A DNA stretch of 64,000 nucleotides. Origin: Tipula vernalis. Its lineage: Eukaryota > Arthropoda > Insecta > Diptera > Tipulidae. The DNA is taken from contig OY282560.1 in the NCBI GenBank assembly GCA_958295665.1, forward strand, positions 25,131,653-25,195,652, in the 5' to 3' direction. This document shows, piece by piece, positions 34,041 to 46,600 of the stretch. Under the pieces are notes generated by a model. That model was not told where the DNA came from. It was given only the letters and a program-made list of their open reading frames with translations, and did no database searches. The number at the start of each line of letters is the position of its first letter. The stretch's first letter is position 1. The position numbers and the translations under genes were made by a program.

Positions 34041-34740
34041 GTTCCCAACTACCTTTATTGAATTGTTGCAACACTGCTGCTACGGCAATGATCGATGCGT
34101 CACACGTTATGTTGAAAAGTGTATTTTCAATGGGATAAGCCAATAATGTTGCATTGGCAAGCGCGCTTTTGACTATGATGAATGCTTCTTTACATTCATC
34201 TGGCCAGAAGTAGTTTTTAGCTGCTTTTGGTCTTTTTGACAAGGTTGTCAAGTGCGCGTGAATTGGTTGTAGAAATTCGGCTAAACGTGGAATGAAGCGG
34301 TGATAATAATTCACCATTCCGACGAATTTCTGAATAGATTTAATTGAGGTAGGTTGAGGGAACTGAGTTATGGCTAGTACGCGATCTGGCGAAGGTTTTA
34401 TGCCATCTTTAGATATGTGGTTGCTGAGGAATTCTAAATGTGGAACGCCGAAAACACACTTGGTTGTCTTTATTTTGACATCGTACCTGGCAAGTCGTTG
34501 TAGTACTTGTCGTAAATGAGATTTGTGTTCCTCCTATGTTGTACTTGCAACCAAAATGTCGTCAATAAAACGAAAATAAAATCAAGCTCTTTTAGCACTT
34601 CATTCATGAAGCGTTGAAAGGTTTGAGCAGCATTCCGAAGACCAAACGGCATTCGATTGTATTCGTATAAGCCAAATGGGGTTGTTATTGCCATTTAAGG
34701 CACGTCTTCGGTTACCACAGGTATTGCGTGATATCTCCTA
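34036..34740 (-). pseudogene. Ty3/gypsy reverse transcriptase palm and thumb, broken at the active site
   Basis: From 34694 the frame reads [19 protein letters not shown], a signature of Ty3/gypsy RT. The catalytic IDD box occurs near 34555-34565 but in a shifted frame, and a TAG follows a few codons later. The later open frame (34036-34317) begins VNYYHRFIPRLAEFLQPI and runs into the RNase H start (FNITCDASIIAVAAVLQQ), also diagnostic of the family. Confidence 0.9.
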
Positions 34741-34865
34741 ATTAAGCCGATTTTTGTGAAAATTGTGCACCCGTTCAGATGCACTGAAAAATTATGAATA
34801 TGCGGTATCGGATAACGATCCGGTACCGTAATTGCGTTTAGTCGACGGTAATCTCCACATGGACG

Positions 34866-35525
34866 CTAATCGGTGTTGTCTCTCTTTGGAACCATGTGGA
34901 GTAGAGAATAAACCGGAGAAGACGACGGTTTACATATGCCTAATTCGACCATATGTTGAAATTTGTTGTACGCTGCCTTATGTTTAGTGGGATCCAGCCG
35001 ACATGGTTTCGCATAAGGGAGTTCACCGTTCGTAATAATGTAATGAACCATGTTATGCTTGACTGGAATATTGTAATTGGGTGATTCGGTAAGGAACGGG
35101 AATTTCTCCAGTATTTTTCCGTAGCTATTCTCAACCACAAAATGTTTTGGTGTGGGAGTATTAACAGCAGCTGTCATTGCGTTGACAGTTAATTTCGTGG
35201 CTGGGTCGATGATTCGTCTTCCTCTCAGGTCAACAAGTAGACCGAATTTCGTAAGAAAATCAGCACCGATTATTGGTCGGTTAACTGATGCGAGCACGAA
35301 TGGGTAAGTAAATGTGCGCCTTAGCCCAATATCAACCAAAAGTAACTGGGTTCCATAAGTATTAATGGTTGTGTCATTCGCTGCTGAAAGAGACAACACT
35401 GGATCGAGAGATCGATTTCCACGGAAATATGTGACTGGAATCACAGAAAGATCAGCCCCAGTATCCACAACAAAAAGGAGATTGTTCTTCTGATCTCTAA
35501 TAAAAAGGCGACGGTTTGTGTAATT
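34866..35525 (-). pseudogene. Ty3/gypsy protease and RT N terminus
   Basis: The frame contains the aspartic-protease active-site motif DTGADLSVIP near its beginning and the IIGADFL segment later in the fold. It then runs into the RT N terminus (LDPTKHKAAYNKFQHMVELGICKPSSSP and MVPKRD). A TAG where Trp is expected ends it at 34866; homologous sequence ([10 protein letters not shown]) continues directly after. Protease catalytic residues are present, but the polyprotein is truncated. Confidence 0.88.
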
Positions 35526-35554
35526 TCAATTATCAGCCGCATTGATAATCGAAT

Positions 35555-35905
35555 CTAGCCGTTCAAAGGGTTAGAGTTTGTCGATACCGTGTTGTTGGCT
35601 GTGAATTCGCACAGCTTAATGCATTTTTGTGCTCTAGCGCCGAACTTAAAATGATACCAACAAAATCTGTACTTATTTCGAGATCTGCTGCAGCTTCTTG
35701 GTCTGAAATGTGGCCGGCTTGAAGGCTGCGGACTTCTGGAGCGATTAGGATTACCTGTAGCAAGGGCTGCAACGGATATTTGGAGCTTGGCTATTTGCTC
35801 CTTCAATTCTGAAATCTCCGATTTTTTTGACGTTGTTGATTTGCTCGAAGATGATTGGGCGGAATCCATCGGTGAAATGTTGAGTAATTCTGACGCTTCA
35901 GACAT
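35555..35905 (-). pseudogene. Ty3/gypsy gag C-terminal remnant
   Basis: This 116-codon frame has a Ser-rich region, a probable coiled coil (SEISELKEQIAKLQISVAAL), an Arg/Ser/Pro basic segment, then CWYHFKFGARAQKCIKLCEF. That last segment is a Cys/His motif found at the end of Gag in one group of Ty3/gypsy elements. Upstream gag is out of frame and ends at about 36010. Confidence 0.8.
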
Positions 35906-36011
35906 GCGTTCCGCTTAGGAAATTAGATCCATTGTTGGCTTATTTTCAAATCTGACAAGTGCAACTTGGATTATTCTAGGCATTCTCCTCATCCAGAGTT
36001 TGCTCGGACTA

Positions 36012-36139
36012 GAGCAAAATTGTTAATGTGGGTAACCTGAAGTAATGTGGGAAGGTGTTTTTAGTCGGTAGTCCGAAAACGGGAGCTCGGCACAGTGTGC
36101 GTAAATGCATTGCAAATAAAAATGCATCAAAAAAAAAAA
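36012..36139 (+). mobile_element. Truncated LINE 3' tail
   Basis: GGTGTTTTTAGTCGGTAGTC followed by GC-richer sequence and an A run (36129-36139) has the look of the 3' UTR of an insect non-LTR retrotransposon. A similar TTTTTAGT-GTAG motif appears in the minus-strand element at 63711-64000. It is a severely 5'-truncated copy directly next to the gypsy gag fragment. No ORF is left. Confidence 0.45.
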
Positions 36140-36248
36140 CTGACGGTTATTTACTTTCCTTCGTCTGAATTAATTTAGATTCTTAAACAACGCTAGTCGG
36201 CTATGCCGAGATTGTGGATGTAAACGTTACCTCCACTCCCCGACCTTT

Positions 36249-36803
36249 TTGTATTATGCTAAACGCGCGTTAAGCCGATTTTTTACAAATACAGTCTGGA
36301 ACTTAAACTTGTTAGGACCAAAAAATTCCAAAACTCCAATTCATTTTAGGTCCTCCCACCATATTAATTCCCCAATTGTTTCTTCCCGATATGAAGTGCT
36401 GTTCGTTTTTTGTGTGTGCATGCACCTTAAGGATAAAAGTCTTAAGCATCACCTTTTGAATATAAATAAAAATCCTTTAAAGAAATTAGCTATGTCAAGC
36501 ATTGTCGTAATACTAAAGGAAGATACTCGAAGTACGAGTGAAATTTATACCGGTGACAACTGCCAAATAATTTCTATGAGACGTAGGCTGTGTGGCTACT
36601 ATATCCCTCATCAACTATTTGACATTATAACAGCTCTTGTACCTTATACAGGAGAGCAAATGAGAGTGGTCTTGGGATTATCAAACGAGGATTGGGCTTC
36701 TTGGGACAAAATGAATTTCTGTTTGTTTTTTTTAAATCTGTTAAAATTCGTCGAAGTTTACGTCAATCAAACTAATCTACTTTCCATCATTGCCAGTGGG
36801 TAA
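36249..36803 (+). CDS. Unrecognised 184-codon ORF
   Basis: An open frame of 184 codons, unusually long for non-coding sequence this AT-rich. The translation has no family that I recognise. Residues about 80-180 are compositionally ordinary (SSIVVILKEDTRSTSEIYTG, then MRRRLCGYYIPHQLFDII and LGLSNEDWASWDKMNF), followed by a hydrophobic stretch (FCLFFLNLLKFVEVYV). The first 60 residues are more random-looking, so an internal Met near residue 82 could be the true start. It may be an exon, a fragment of an unrecognised mobile element, or chance. No promoter or splice evidence is clear. Confidence 0.25.
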   Translation: MYYAKRALSRFFTNTVWNLNLLGPKNSKTPIHFRSSHHINSPIVSSRYEVLFVFCVCMHLKDKSLKHHLLNINKNPLKKLAMSSIVVILKEDTRSTSEIYTGDNCQIISMRRRLCGYYIPHQLFDIITALVPYTGEQMRVVLGLSNEDWASWDKMNFCLFFLNLLKFVEVYVNQTNLLSIIASG

Positions 36804-39800
36804 GCGTCTTCTTGGTGATACTATTTTTCTTTCAAACATCCAAGCAAAGACGAATGTTTTCGTTCTCCTTTTTCACAGTATCCAAGGACGGACCCCGCGC
36901 CTTGATAATATTCAGTTTCAATATCCCATCTAATTCTAAATATTTTTCCTCTGCTGTTTAACCGGACCTGCATCTGTGACATCAAAGGAGAAACTCAACA
37001 AGAAGATTCTGCCTAGCTGAGGTTTTCCATAGTTTGGAAAGGAGATCGGTCAAAACGTATTGAGTTTCATCTAATTATCTAAGTCGTTATTCAAGATTGG
37101 TCTATTCTATGCTTTTATCTATGTGTCTTGCTAATATATCAGGGATGTCTTCCCGAAATGCCCGCGATTTCTTAATTGCTGTGTAGGAGCGTATCGCATT
37201 TGGCCAAAAATTGTGTTACTCCAAAAACCTTTTTTTTCGACGTTTTGAAAGCCCTAGAGTCCGAAAAAGCAAACAAAAATGCCTATCCATCTGTCTGGAT
37301 TTTGTTCGCAATCAGTTTCTTTGGTCAAGGTACGGAAAATTCTAAAGGATTCAGAAATAGTACGCCAAAAGGATCGAGTGACTGCCATACAAATTGACCC
37401 AAAACTACGTGATATTGCCAGATGGTTTTCGGCCAACGTTGACCAAGGGATTGTGATAGTGGAGATTCGCGGGTTTAGTTGGGATTTTGTTAGGGTTGAA
37501 TGAGCAGTTCAGTTGTCTAAATTTATTTTGGGGTTGAATTGCGATTTGAGTTGGAATTAAGTTAGATTTGATGTTATAATTGAGTTTGATGGGAACTCAA
37601 ATATCACAGTTGAGAATTTATTTGGGGTTGTTTTGAGGGTTGAGTTAGAAGTTAGGTTGAGTTGTGTTCAGTAAAGTTTATTTACACATTAAGTTTGTAG
37701 TTTCGCGTTTTAACATGTCTGTTTGGGTTTCAGGTAAGGTGATGGAAATTGTCAGGTAGAATATCGCCTTTTAAATTTCCCACCAAACTCTCATTTCGTA
37801 TCTCTGATATTAACTTTAAAATCAAAATCAGTAAAGATGATTTATTGATGAATGTTGGAGGCCATCGTAACAAATGGAATAACGAGCACATGAAATTATG
37901 TAAAACGGCCATTTTGATCATCATTTCTGCCATTTGAAAGATTACATAAGACATTGGCATTGAAAATGAGCCACTGTCCTGATTTGGGGATTACAACTCA
38001 TGTTTAGTTTGGGGTTGAGTGAGGAGTTTAGTTTAGGATTGTGTTGGAGGTTAAGTGCAGTTGCTTTATGTTAAGTTCATGTACGCACTAATTTTTTGGA
38101 TCATGTTGCTGATGCTCTCTGAATGGAGTAGTTTACACTCTTAAGGATTTTCATCAGTACACTAGAGCTATAAAATTGAATGTAATTGTTAAAGATCGAA
38201 GATGAAAAATGGTGAGCAACAGCACATGCCTAAAATAATCCAACATTATTTGTGAGGCTGCGATTTGGTGGCATGAGAGTAGAAAATTTATATTATTAGG
38301 GAAGGGGTCTCAAAATTTAAGATAAACAGTGACATATTTTAAGGACCTTGCCTGCCCGAACGGAAAGTGGTTGGTTTGGTGGGAGAAGTGTCGTTCGAGG
38401 AGTCGGGTGGACCCATATTCTTAATCCTACAAATCTTCTTAATACAATAAGCCATATTAAATTCTATACTATATACATAAACTCTTGTCTAGCATTCATT
38501 TAATTTCTAATACTGTTATTTAAATATAAATTAGATGAATCTCTTAATGGTCGTTTTGATCACAATTAAAAAACGTTTTAGTTTTATACAAATAAATAGA
38601 TAATTGTTTTTTTTGGTTTGGTTTGGTTGAATAGAGTAATAAAAATTTTCTAGCTGCCTGGTGTATGTGGTGAAAAAATAATTTCAGAACGATAGGGAGC
38701 AGATTTTATTTAGTATACGAGTATGTGTCGGGCGCATATTCAAGACAAATTAATTAATTAATTTTATGATTTTATTTTCGCCATTAAATACGAAATTTTA
38801 CACAACCTTTCTAGTTTTATATAAACACATAAATGTCAATTCGGTTGAATTATATATAATAATACAAACAATTTCATTATGGGTAAAATATACATAGATA
38901 TATGTAGCTATCATGTTTGCACAATATAGGATAATGTTTCGTATGGCGTAACGTAATTTTTAAAAGCTTAAAAATTGTTTGGTTTTTTAAAATGCGGAAA
39001 AACAAAATTAAATTACTCCATTTTAAAATTTAGTATTATCTGAATATCTATATATACGAGTACGAACAACATTATACGTGCTCGCATACATTTCTCTATA
39101 TTTAGAGCTTAACCCCCATCACATTTTGTATATTTACACCACACAATATTAAGTTAGTCGTGTGTGAAAGAAAAAAAAGCACTGTACAACAATACCAAAC
39201 TATATAGTTTCATTAAGTTTATTTTTATAGAGTTTTTAATCACAAAAATATACACGATAAATGGTCGTTTAACAGCACACAAATTTAATTTCTGGTTGCT
39301 TTTTTCAAGTGGCTGGACTTTTTTTTTGTGTTTTATGTAAAACATTTGAAATGATTCACGAAAAGTAGACTAAATGTTTTTAGTCCACCGAATTTTATAG
39401 TATTGTTTGTTTCATTTGGTTGAATATAATTTGCTATGCGGAAAAAAGATTTGACGCCAGGCTGTCCTACAGTAAAAAATATTCTATTTCGAAACCAAAC
39501 TTATACCGATTGTGGTTTTTGTCAATTTGGTTTGTTTAAAACGTATATTTAGGGTTCAGCCGTGCGAACAATCAATTATTCTTTGTCTCTCTTTGTGTTT
39601 CGTTTTGGTTCCTGGTTGGAATTTTTTTTGTCGTTTTACCCATAAAATGGTAATGAATTATTCTCGGTTTTGTTTTATTTTTTTTTTCGTTTACGATATA
39701 TTTTTTATACTTCCATCAATTTTTAGGTTTCCTTCTGTATAATACCGGTCAAAAAGATATAAATTTCATCAGTAATACAGGAGGAAGCCAAAAGTATCAC

Positions 39801-40045
39801 TGATTCATCAAAATATAACCTTAGAACTGTTTGAAAATGATACGAATTTTGAACCTTTTGAACAATAACAGTCGAATATGATTTGCATTGTCATTAGGAT
39901 AAAAAAAAAGAGATCAACTCAATATACCACATCCATTACTCAGCCTAAATTTTAACATTTTGCAGAAAGTTATGCTTTAGTAAGGACACTCCAGATTGTG
40001 GCCATGTATTACAAAATAAAAAATTTGATAAAACATTACAAACAA
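36804..40045. other. Non-coding DNA before the satellite
   Basis: No recognised gene. 37235-37300 resembles the leader of the octamer array at 21800-21870 (GAGTCC followed by AAAAAG, then a CTGTCTG word). 37480-37680 and 37985-38060 are G- and T-rich with recurring GGGTTGAGTT-like words, a degenerate short repeat. From 38430 to 40045 the DNA is AT-rich, with poly-T runs. Small ORFs at 37176-37960 overlap on both strands and look like chance. Confidence 0.5.
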
Positions 40046-40199
40046 ACCTGTAATTGCTGTGACAATTTTCAATTTGATTGCTCGATTATTTCTAAACATT
40101 TCTTAGAAAATTCAATTTTATTGAAAATTAACTGTGCTATAGCCCACAAGTTTTTGGGCGGCAAAAATCTAAAATGGTCCGATTATGATGGTTGATACC

Positions 40200-40900
40200 T
40201 CTATCAATAGGCTTCGGGACCTGTAATTGCTGTGACAATTTTCATTTTGATTGCTCGAGTATTTCTAAACATTTCTTAGAAAATTCAATTTTATTGAAAA
40301 TTAACTGTGCTATAGCCCACAAGTTTTTGGGCGGCAAAAATCTAAAATGGTCTGAATACGATGGTTGATACCTCTATCAATAGGTTTCGGGACCTGTAAT
40401 TGCTGTGACAATTTTTATTTTGATTGCTCGATTATTTCTAAACATTTCTTAGAAAATTCAATTTTATTAACTGTGCTATAGCCCACAAGTTTTTGGGCGG
40501 CAAAAATCTAAAATGGTCCGATTATGATGGTTGATACCTCTATCAATAGGCTTCGGGACCTGTAATTGCTGTGACAATTTCCATTTTGATTGCTCGATTA
40601 TTTCTAAACATTTCTTAGAAAATTCAATTTTATTGAAAATTAACTGTGCTATAGCCCACAAGTTTTTGGGCGGCAAAAATCTAAAATGGTCTGATTACGA
40701 TGGTTGATACCTCTATCAATAGGTTTCGGGACCTGTAATTGCTGTGACAATTTTTATTTTGATTGCTCGATTATTTCTAAACATTTCTTAGAAAATTCAA
40801 TTTTATTAACTGTGCTATAGCCCACAAGTTTTTGGGCGGCAAAAATCTAAAATGGTCCGATTATGATGGTTGATACCTCTATCAATAGGCTTCGGGACCT
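40200..40900 (+). repeat. Two-monomer unit at the left edge of the satellite
   Basis: Near 40464 and 40802 the monomer lacks the same 7 nt (TTTTATTAACTG instead of the usual longer form). The two occurrences are 338-339 bp apart (2 x 173 minus 7). The alternating neighbours also share TATGATGG versus ACGATGG variants. This is a duplicated dimer, confined to the array edge. Confidence 0.8.
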
Positions 40901-43649
40901 GTAATTGCTGTGACAATTTCCATTTTGATTGCTCGATTATTTCTAAACATTTCTTAGAAAATTCAATTTTATTGAAAATTAACTGTGCTATAGCCCACAA
41001 GTTTTTGGGCGGCAAAAATCTAAAATGGTCCAATTACGATGGTTGATACCTCTATCAATAGGTTTCGGGACCTGTAATTGCTGTGACAATTTTCATTTTG
41101 ATTGCTCGAATATTTCTAAACATTTCTTAGAAAATTCAATTTTATTGAAAATTAACTGTGCTATAGCCCACAAGTTTTTGGGCGGCAAAAATCTAAAATG
41201 GTCTGATTACTATGGTTGATACCTCTATCAATAGGTTTCGGGACCTGTAATTGCTGTGACAATTTTCATTTTGATTGCTCGATTATTTCTAAACATTTCT
41301 TAGAAAATTCAATTTTATTGAAAATTAACTGTGCTATAGCCCACAAGTTTTAGGGCGGCAAAAATCTAAAATGGTCCGATTACGATGGTTGATACCTCTA
41401 TCAATAGGTTTCGGGACCTGTAATTGCTGTGACAATTTTCATTTTGATTGCTCGATTATTTCTAAACATTTCTTAGAAAATTCAATTTTATTGAAAATTA
41501 ACTGTGCTATAGCCCACAAGTTTTTGGGCGGCAAAAATCTAAAATGGTCCGATTACGATGGTTGATACCTCTATCAATAGGTTTCGGGACCTGTAATTGC
41601 TGTGACAATTTTCATTTTGATTGCTCGATTATTTCTAAACATTTCTTAGAAAATTCAATTTTAATGAAAATTAACTGTGCTATAGCCCACAAGTTTTAGG
41701 GCGGCAAAAATCTAAAATGGTCCGATTACGATGGTTGATACCTCTATCAATAGGTTTCGGGACCTGTAATTGCTGTGACAATTTTCATTTTGATTGCTCG
41801 ATTATTTCTAAACATTTCTTAGAAAATTCAATTTTATTGAAAATTAACTGTGCTATAGCCCACAAGTTTTAGGGCGGCAAAAATCTAAAATGGTCCGATT
41901 ACGATGGTTGATACCTCTATCAATAGGTTTCGGGACCTGTAATTGCTGTGACAATTTTCATTTTGATTGCTCGATTATTTCTAAACATTTCCTAGAAAAT
42001 TCAATTTTATTGAAAATTAACTGTGCTATAGCCCACAAGTTTTAGGGCGGCAACAATCTAAAATGGTCTGATTACGATGGTTGATACCTCTATCAATAGG
42101 TTTCGGGACCTGTAATTGCTGTGACAATTTTCATTTTGATTGCTCGATTATTTCTAAACATTTCTTAGAAAATTCAATTTGATTGAAAATTAACTGTGCT
42201 ATAGCCCACAAGTTTTAGGGCGGCAAAAATCTAAAATGGTCCGATTACGATGGTTGATACCTCTATCAATAGGTTTCGGGACCTGTAATTGCTGTGACAA
42301 TTTTCATTTTGATTGCTCGATTATTTCTAAACATTTCTTAGAAAATTCAATTTTATTGAAAATTAACTGTGCTATAGCCCACAAGTTTTTGGGCGGCAAA
42401 AATCTAAAATGGTCCGATTACGATGGTTGATACCTCTATCAATAGGTTTCGGGACCTGTAATTGCTGTGACAATTTTCATTTTGATTGCTCGATTATTTC
42501 TAAACATTTCTTAGAAAATTCAATTTTATTGAAAATTAACTGTGCTATAGCCCACAAGTTTTTGGGCGGCAAAAATCTAAAATGGTCCGATTACGATGGT
42601 TGATACCTCTATCAATAGGTTTCGGGACCTGTAATTGCTGTGACAATTTTCATTTTGATTGCTCGATTATTTCTAAACATTTCTTAGAAAATTCAATTTT
42701 ATTGAAAATTAACTGTGCTATAGCCCACAAGTTTTAGGGCGGCAAAAATCTAAAATGGTCCGATTACGATGGTTGATACCTCTATCAATAGGTTTCGGGA
42801 CCTGTAATTGCTGTGACAATTTTCATTTTGATTGCTCGATTATTTCTAAACATTTCTTAGAAAATTCAATTTTATTGAAAATTAACTGTGCTATAGCCCA
42901 CAAGTTTTAGGGCGGCAAAAATCTAAAATGGTCCGATTACGATGGTTGATACCTCTATCAATAGGTTTCGGGACCTGTAATTGCTGTGACAATTTTCATT
43001 TTGATTGCTCGATTATTTCTAAACATTTCTTAGAAAATTCAATTTTATTGAAAATTAACTGTGCTATAGCCCACAAGTTTTAGGGCGGCAAAAATCTAAA
43101 ATGGAAATCTAAAATGGTCCGATTACGATGGTTGATACCTCTATCAATAGGTTTCGGGACCTGTAATTGCTGTGACAATTTTCATTTTGATTGCTCGATT
43201 ATTTCTAAACATTTCTTAGAAAATTCAATTTTATTGAAAATTAACTGTGCTATAGCCCACAAGTTTTTGGGCGGCAAAAATCTAAAATGGTCCGATTACG
43301 ATGGTTGATACATCTATCAATAGGTTTCGGGACCTGTAATTGCTGTGCCAATTTTCATTTTGATTGCTCGATTATTTCTAAACATTTCTTAGAAAATTCA
43401 ATTTTATTGAAAATTAACTGTGCTATAGCCCACAAGTTTTTGGGCGGCAAAAATCTAAAATGGTCCGATTACGATGGTTGATACCTCTATCAATAGGTTT
43501 CGGGACCTGTAATTGCTGTTACAATTTTCATTTTGATTGCTCGATTATTTCTAAACATTTCTTAGAAAATTCAATTTTATTGAAAATTAACTGTGCTATA
43601 GCCCACAAGTTTTTGGGCGGCAAAAATCTAAAATGGTCCGATTACGATG

Positions 43650-46600
43650 GTTGATACCTCTATCAATAGGTTTCGGGACCTGTAATTGCTGTGACAATTT
43701 TCATTTTGATTGCTCGATTATTTCTAAACATTTCTTAGAAAATTCAATTTTATTGAAAATTAACTGTGCTATAACCCACAAGTTTTTGGGCGGCAAAAAT
43801 CTAAAATGGTCCGATTACGATGGTTGATACCTCTATCAATAGGTTTCGGGACCTGTAATTGCTGTGACAATTTTCATTTTGATTGCTCGATTATTTCTAA
43901 ACATTTCTTAGAAAATTCAATTTTATTGAAAATTAACTGTGCTATAGCCCACAAGTTTTTGGGCGGCAAAAATCTAAAATGGTCCAATTACGATGGTTGA
44001 TACCTCTATCAATAGGTTTCGGAACCTGTAATTGCTGTGACAATTTTAATTTTGATTGCTTGATTATTTCTAAACATTTCTTAGAAAATTCAATTTTATT
44101 GAAAATTAACTGTGCTATAGCCCACAAGTTTTTGGGCGGCAAAAATCTAAAATGGTCCGATTACGATGGTTGATACCTCTATCAATAGGTTTCGGGACCT
44201 GTAATTGCTGTGACAATTTTTATTTTGATTGCTCGATTATTTCTAAACATTTCTTAGAAAATTCAATTTTATTGAAAATTAACTGTGCTATAGCCCACAA
44301 GTTTTTGGGCGGCAAAAATCTAAAATGGTCCAATTACGATGGTTGATACCTCTATCAATAGGTTTCGGGACCTGTAATTGCTGTGACAATTTTAATTTTG
44401 ATTGCTCGATTATTTCTAAACATTTCTTAGAAAATTCAATTTTATTGAAAATTAACTGTGCTATAGCCCACAAGGTTTTGGGCGGCAAAAATCTAAAATG
44501 GTCCGATTACGATGGTTGATACCTCTATCAATAGGTTTCGGGACCTGTAATTGCTGTGACAATTTTCATTTTGATTGCTCGATTATTTCTAAACATTTCT
44601 TAGAAAATTCAATTTTATTGAAAATTAACTGTGCTATAGCCCACAAGTTTTTGGGCGGTAAAAATCTAAAATGGTCCGATTACGATGGTTGATACCTCTA
44701 TCAATAGGTTTCGGGACCTGTAATTGCTGTGAAAATTTTCATTTTGATTGCTCGATTATTTCTAAACATTTCTTAGAAAATTCAATTTTATTGAAAATTA
44801 ACTGTACTATAGCCCACAAGTTTTTGGGCGGCAAAAATCTAAAATGGTCCGATTACGATTGTTGATACCTCTATCAATAGGTTTCGGGACCTGTAATTGC
44901 TGTGACAATTTTCATTTTGATTGCTCGATTATTTCTAAACATTTCTTAGAAAATTCAATTTTATTGAAAATTAACTGTGCTATAGCCCACAAGTTTTTGG
45001 GCGGCAAAAATCTAAAATGGTCCAATTACGATGGTTGATACCTCTATCAATAGGTTTCGGGACCTGTAATTGCTGTGACAATTTTCATTTTGATTGCTCG
45101 ATTATTTCTAAACATTTCTTAGAAAATTCAATTTTATTGAAAATTAACTGTGCTATAGCCCACAAGTTTTTGGGCGGCAAAAATCTAAAATGGTCCGATT
45201 ACGATGGTTGATACCTTTATCAATAGGTTTCGGGACCTGTAATTGCTGTGACAATTTTCATTTTGATTGCTCGATTATTTCTAAACATTTCTTAGAAAAT
45301 TCAATTTTATTGAAAATTAACTGTGCTATAGCCCACAAGTTTTTGGGCGGCAAAAATCTAAAATAGTCCAATTACGATGGTTGATACCTCTATCAATAGG
45401 TTTCGGGACCTGTAATTGCTGTGACAATTTTAATTTTGATTGCTCGATTATTTCTAAACATTTCTTAGAAAATTCAATTTTATTGAAAATTAACTGTGCT
45501 ATAGCCCACAAGTTTTTGGGCGGCAAAAATCTAAAATGGTCCGATTACGATGGTTGATACCTCTATCAATAGGTTTCGGGACCTGTAATTGCTGTGACAA
45601 TTTTCATTTTGATTGCTCGATTATTTCTAAACATTTCTTAGAAAATTCAATTTTATTGAAAATTAACTGTGCTATAGCCCACAAGTTTTTGGGCGGCAAA
45701 AATCTAAAATGGTCCGATTACGATGGTTGATACCTCTATCAATAGGTTTCGGGACCTGTAATTGGTGTGACAATTTTCATTTTGATTGCTCGATTATTTC
45801 TAAACATTTCTTAGAAAATTCAATTTTATTGAAAATTAACTGTGCTATAGCCCACAAGTTTTTGGGCGGCAAAAATCTAAAATGGTCCGATTACGATGGT
45901 TGATACCTCTATCAATAGGTTTCGGGACCTGTAATTGCTGTGACAATTTTCATTTTGATTGCTCGATTATTTCTAAACATTTCTTAGAAAATTCAATTTT
46001 ATTGAAAATTAACTGTGCTATAGCCCACAAGTTTTTGGGCGGCAAAAATCTAAAATGGTCTGATTACGATGGTTGATACCTCTATCAATAGGTTTCGGGA
46101 CCTGTAATTGCTGTGAAAATTTTCATTTTGATTGCTCGATTATTTCTAAACATTTCTTAGAAAATTCAATTTTATTGAAAATTAACTGTGCTATAGCCCA
46201 CAAGTTTTTGGGCGGCAAAAATCTAAAATGGTCCGATTACGATGGTTGATACCTCTATCAATAGGTTTCGGGACCTGTAATTGCTGTGACAATTTTCATT
46301 TTGATTGCTCGATTATTTCTAAACATTTCTTAGAAAATTCAATTTTATTGAAAATTAACTGTGCTATAACCCACAAGTTTTTGGGCGGCAAAAATCTAAA
46401 ATGGTCCGATTACGATGGTTGATACCTCTATCAATAGGTTTCGGGACCTGTAATTGCTGTGACAATTTTCATTTTGATTGCTCGATTATTTCTAAACATT
46501 TCTTAGAAAATTCAATTTTATTGAAAATTAACTGTGCTATAGCCCACAAGTTTTTGGGCGGCAAAAATCTAAAATGGTCCAATTACGATGGTTGATACCT

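Larger units (their letters stand above)
32640..36010 (-). mobile_element. Decayed Ty3/gypsy LTR retrotransposon
   Basis: On the minus strand the order is gag end, aspartic protease, RT, RNase H, integrase zinc region and integrase core: the Ty3/gypsy order, with integrase after RNase H. Stops and frameshifts interrupt pol repeatedly, and 5' gag is cut off near 36010. LTRs were not identified. No envelope gene was seen. The integrase frame is the best preserved part. Confidence 0.9.

Noticed and set aside
32640..36010. Possible endogenous retrovirus with an envelope gene
   Set aside because: No envelope-like frame was found after integrase. The element fits a plain Ty3/gypsy retrotransposon with broken gag and pol.
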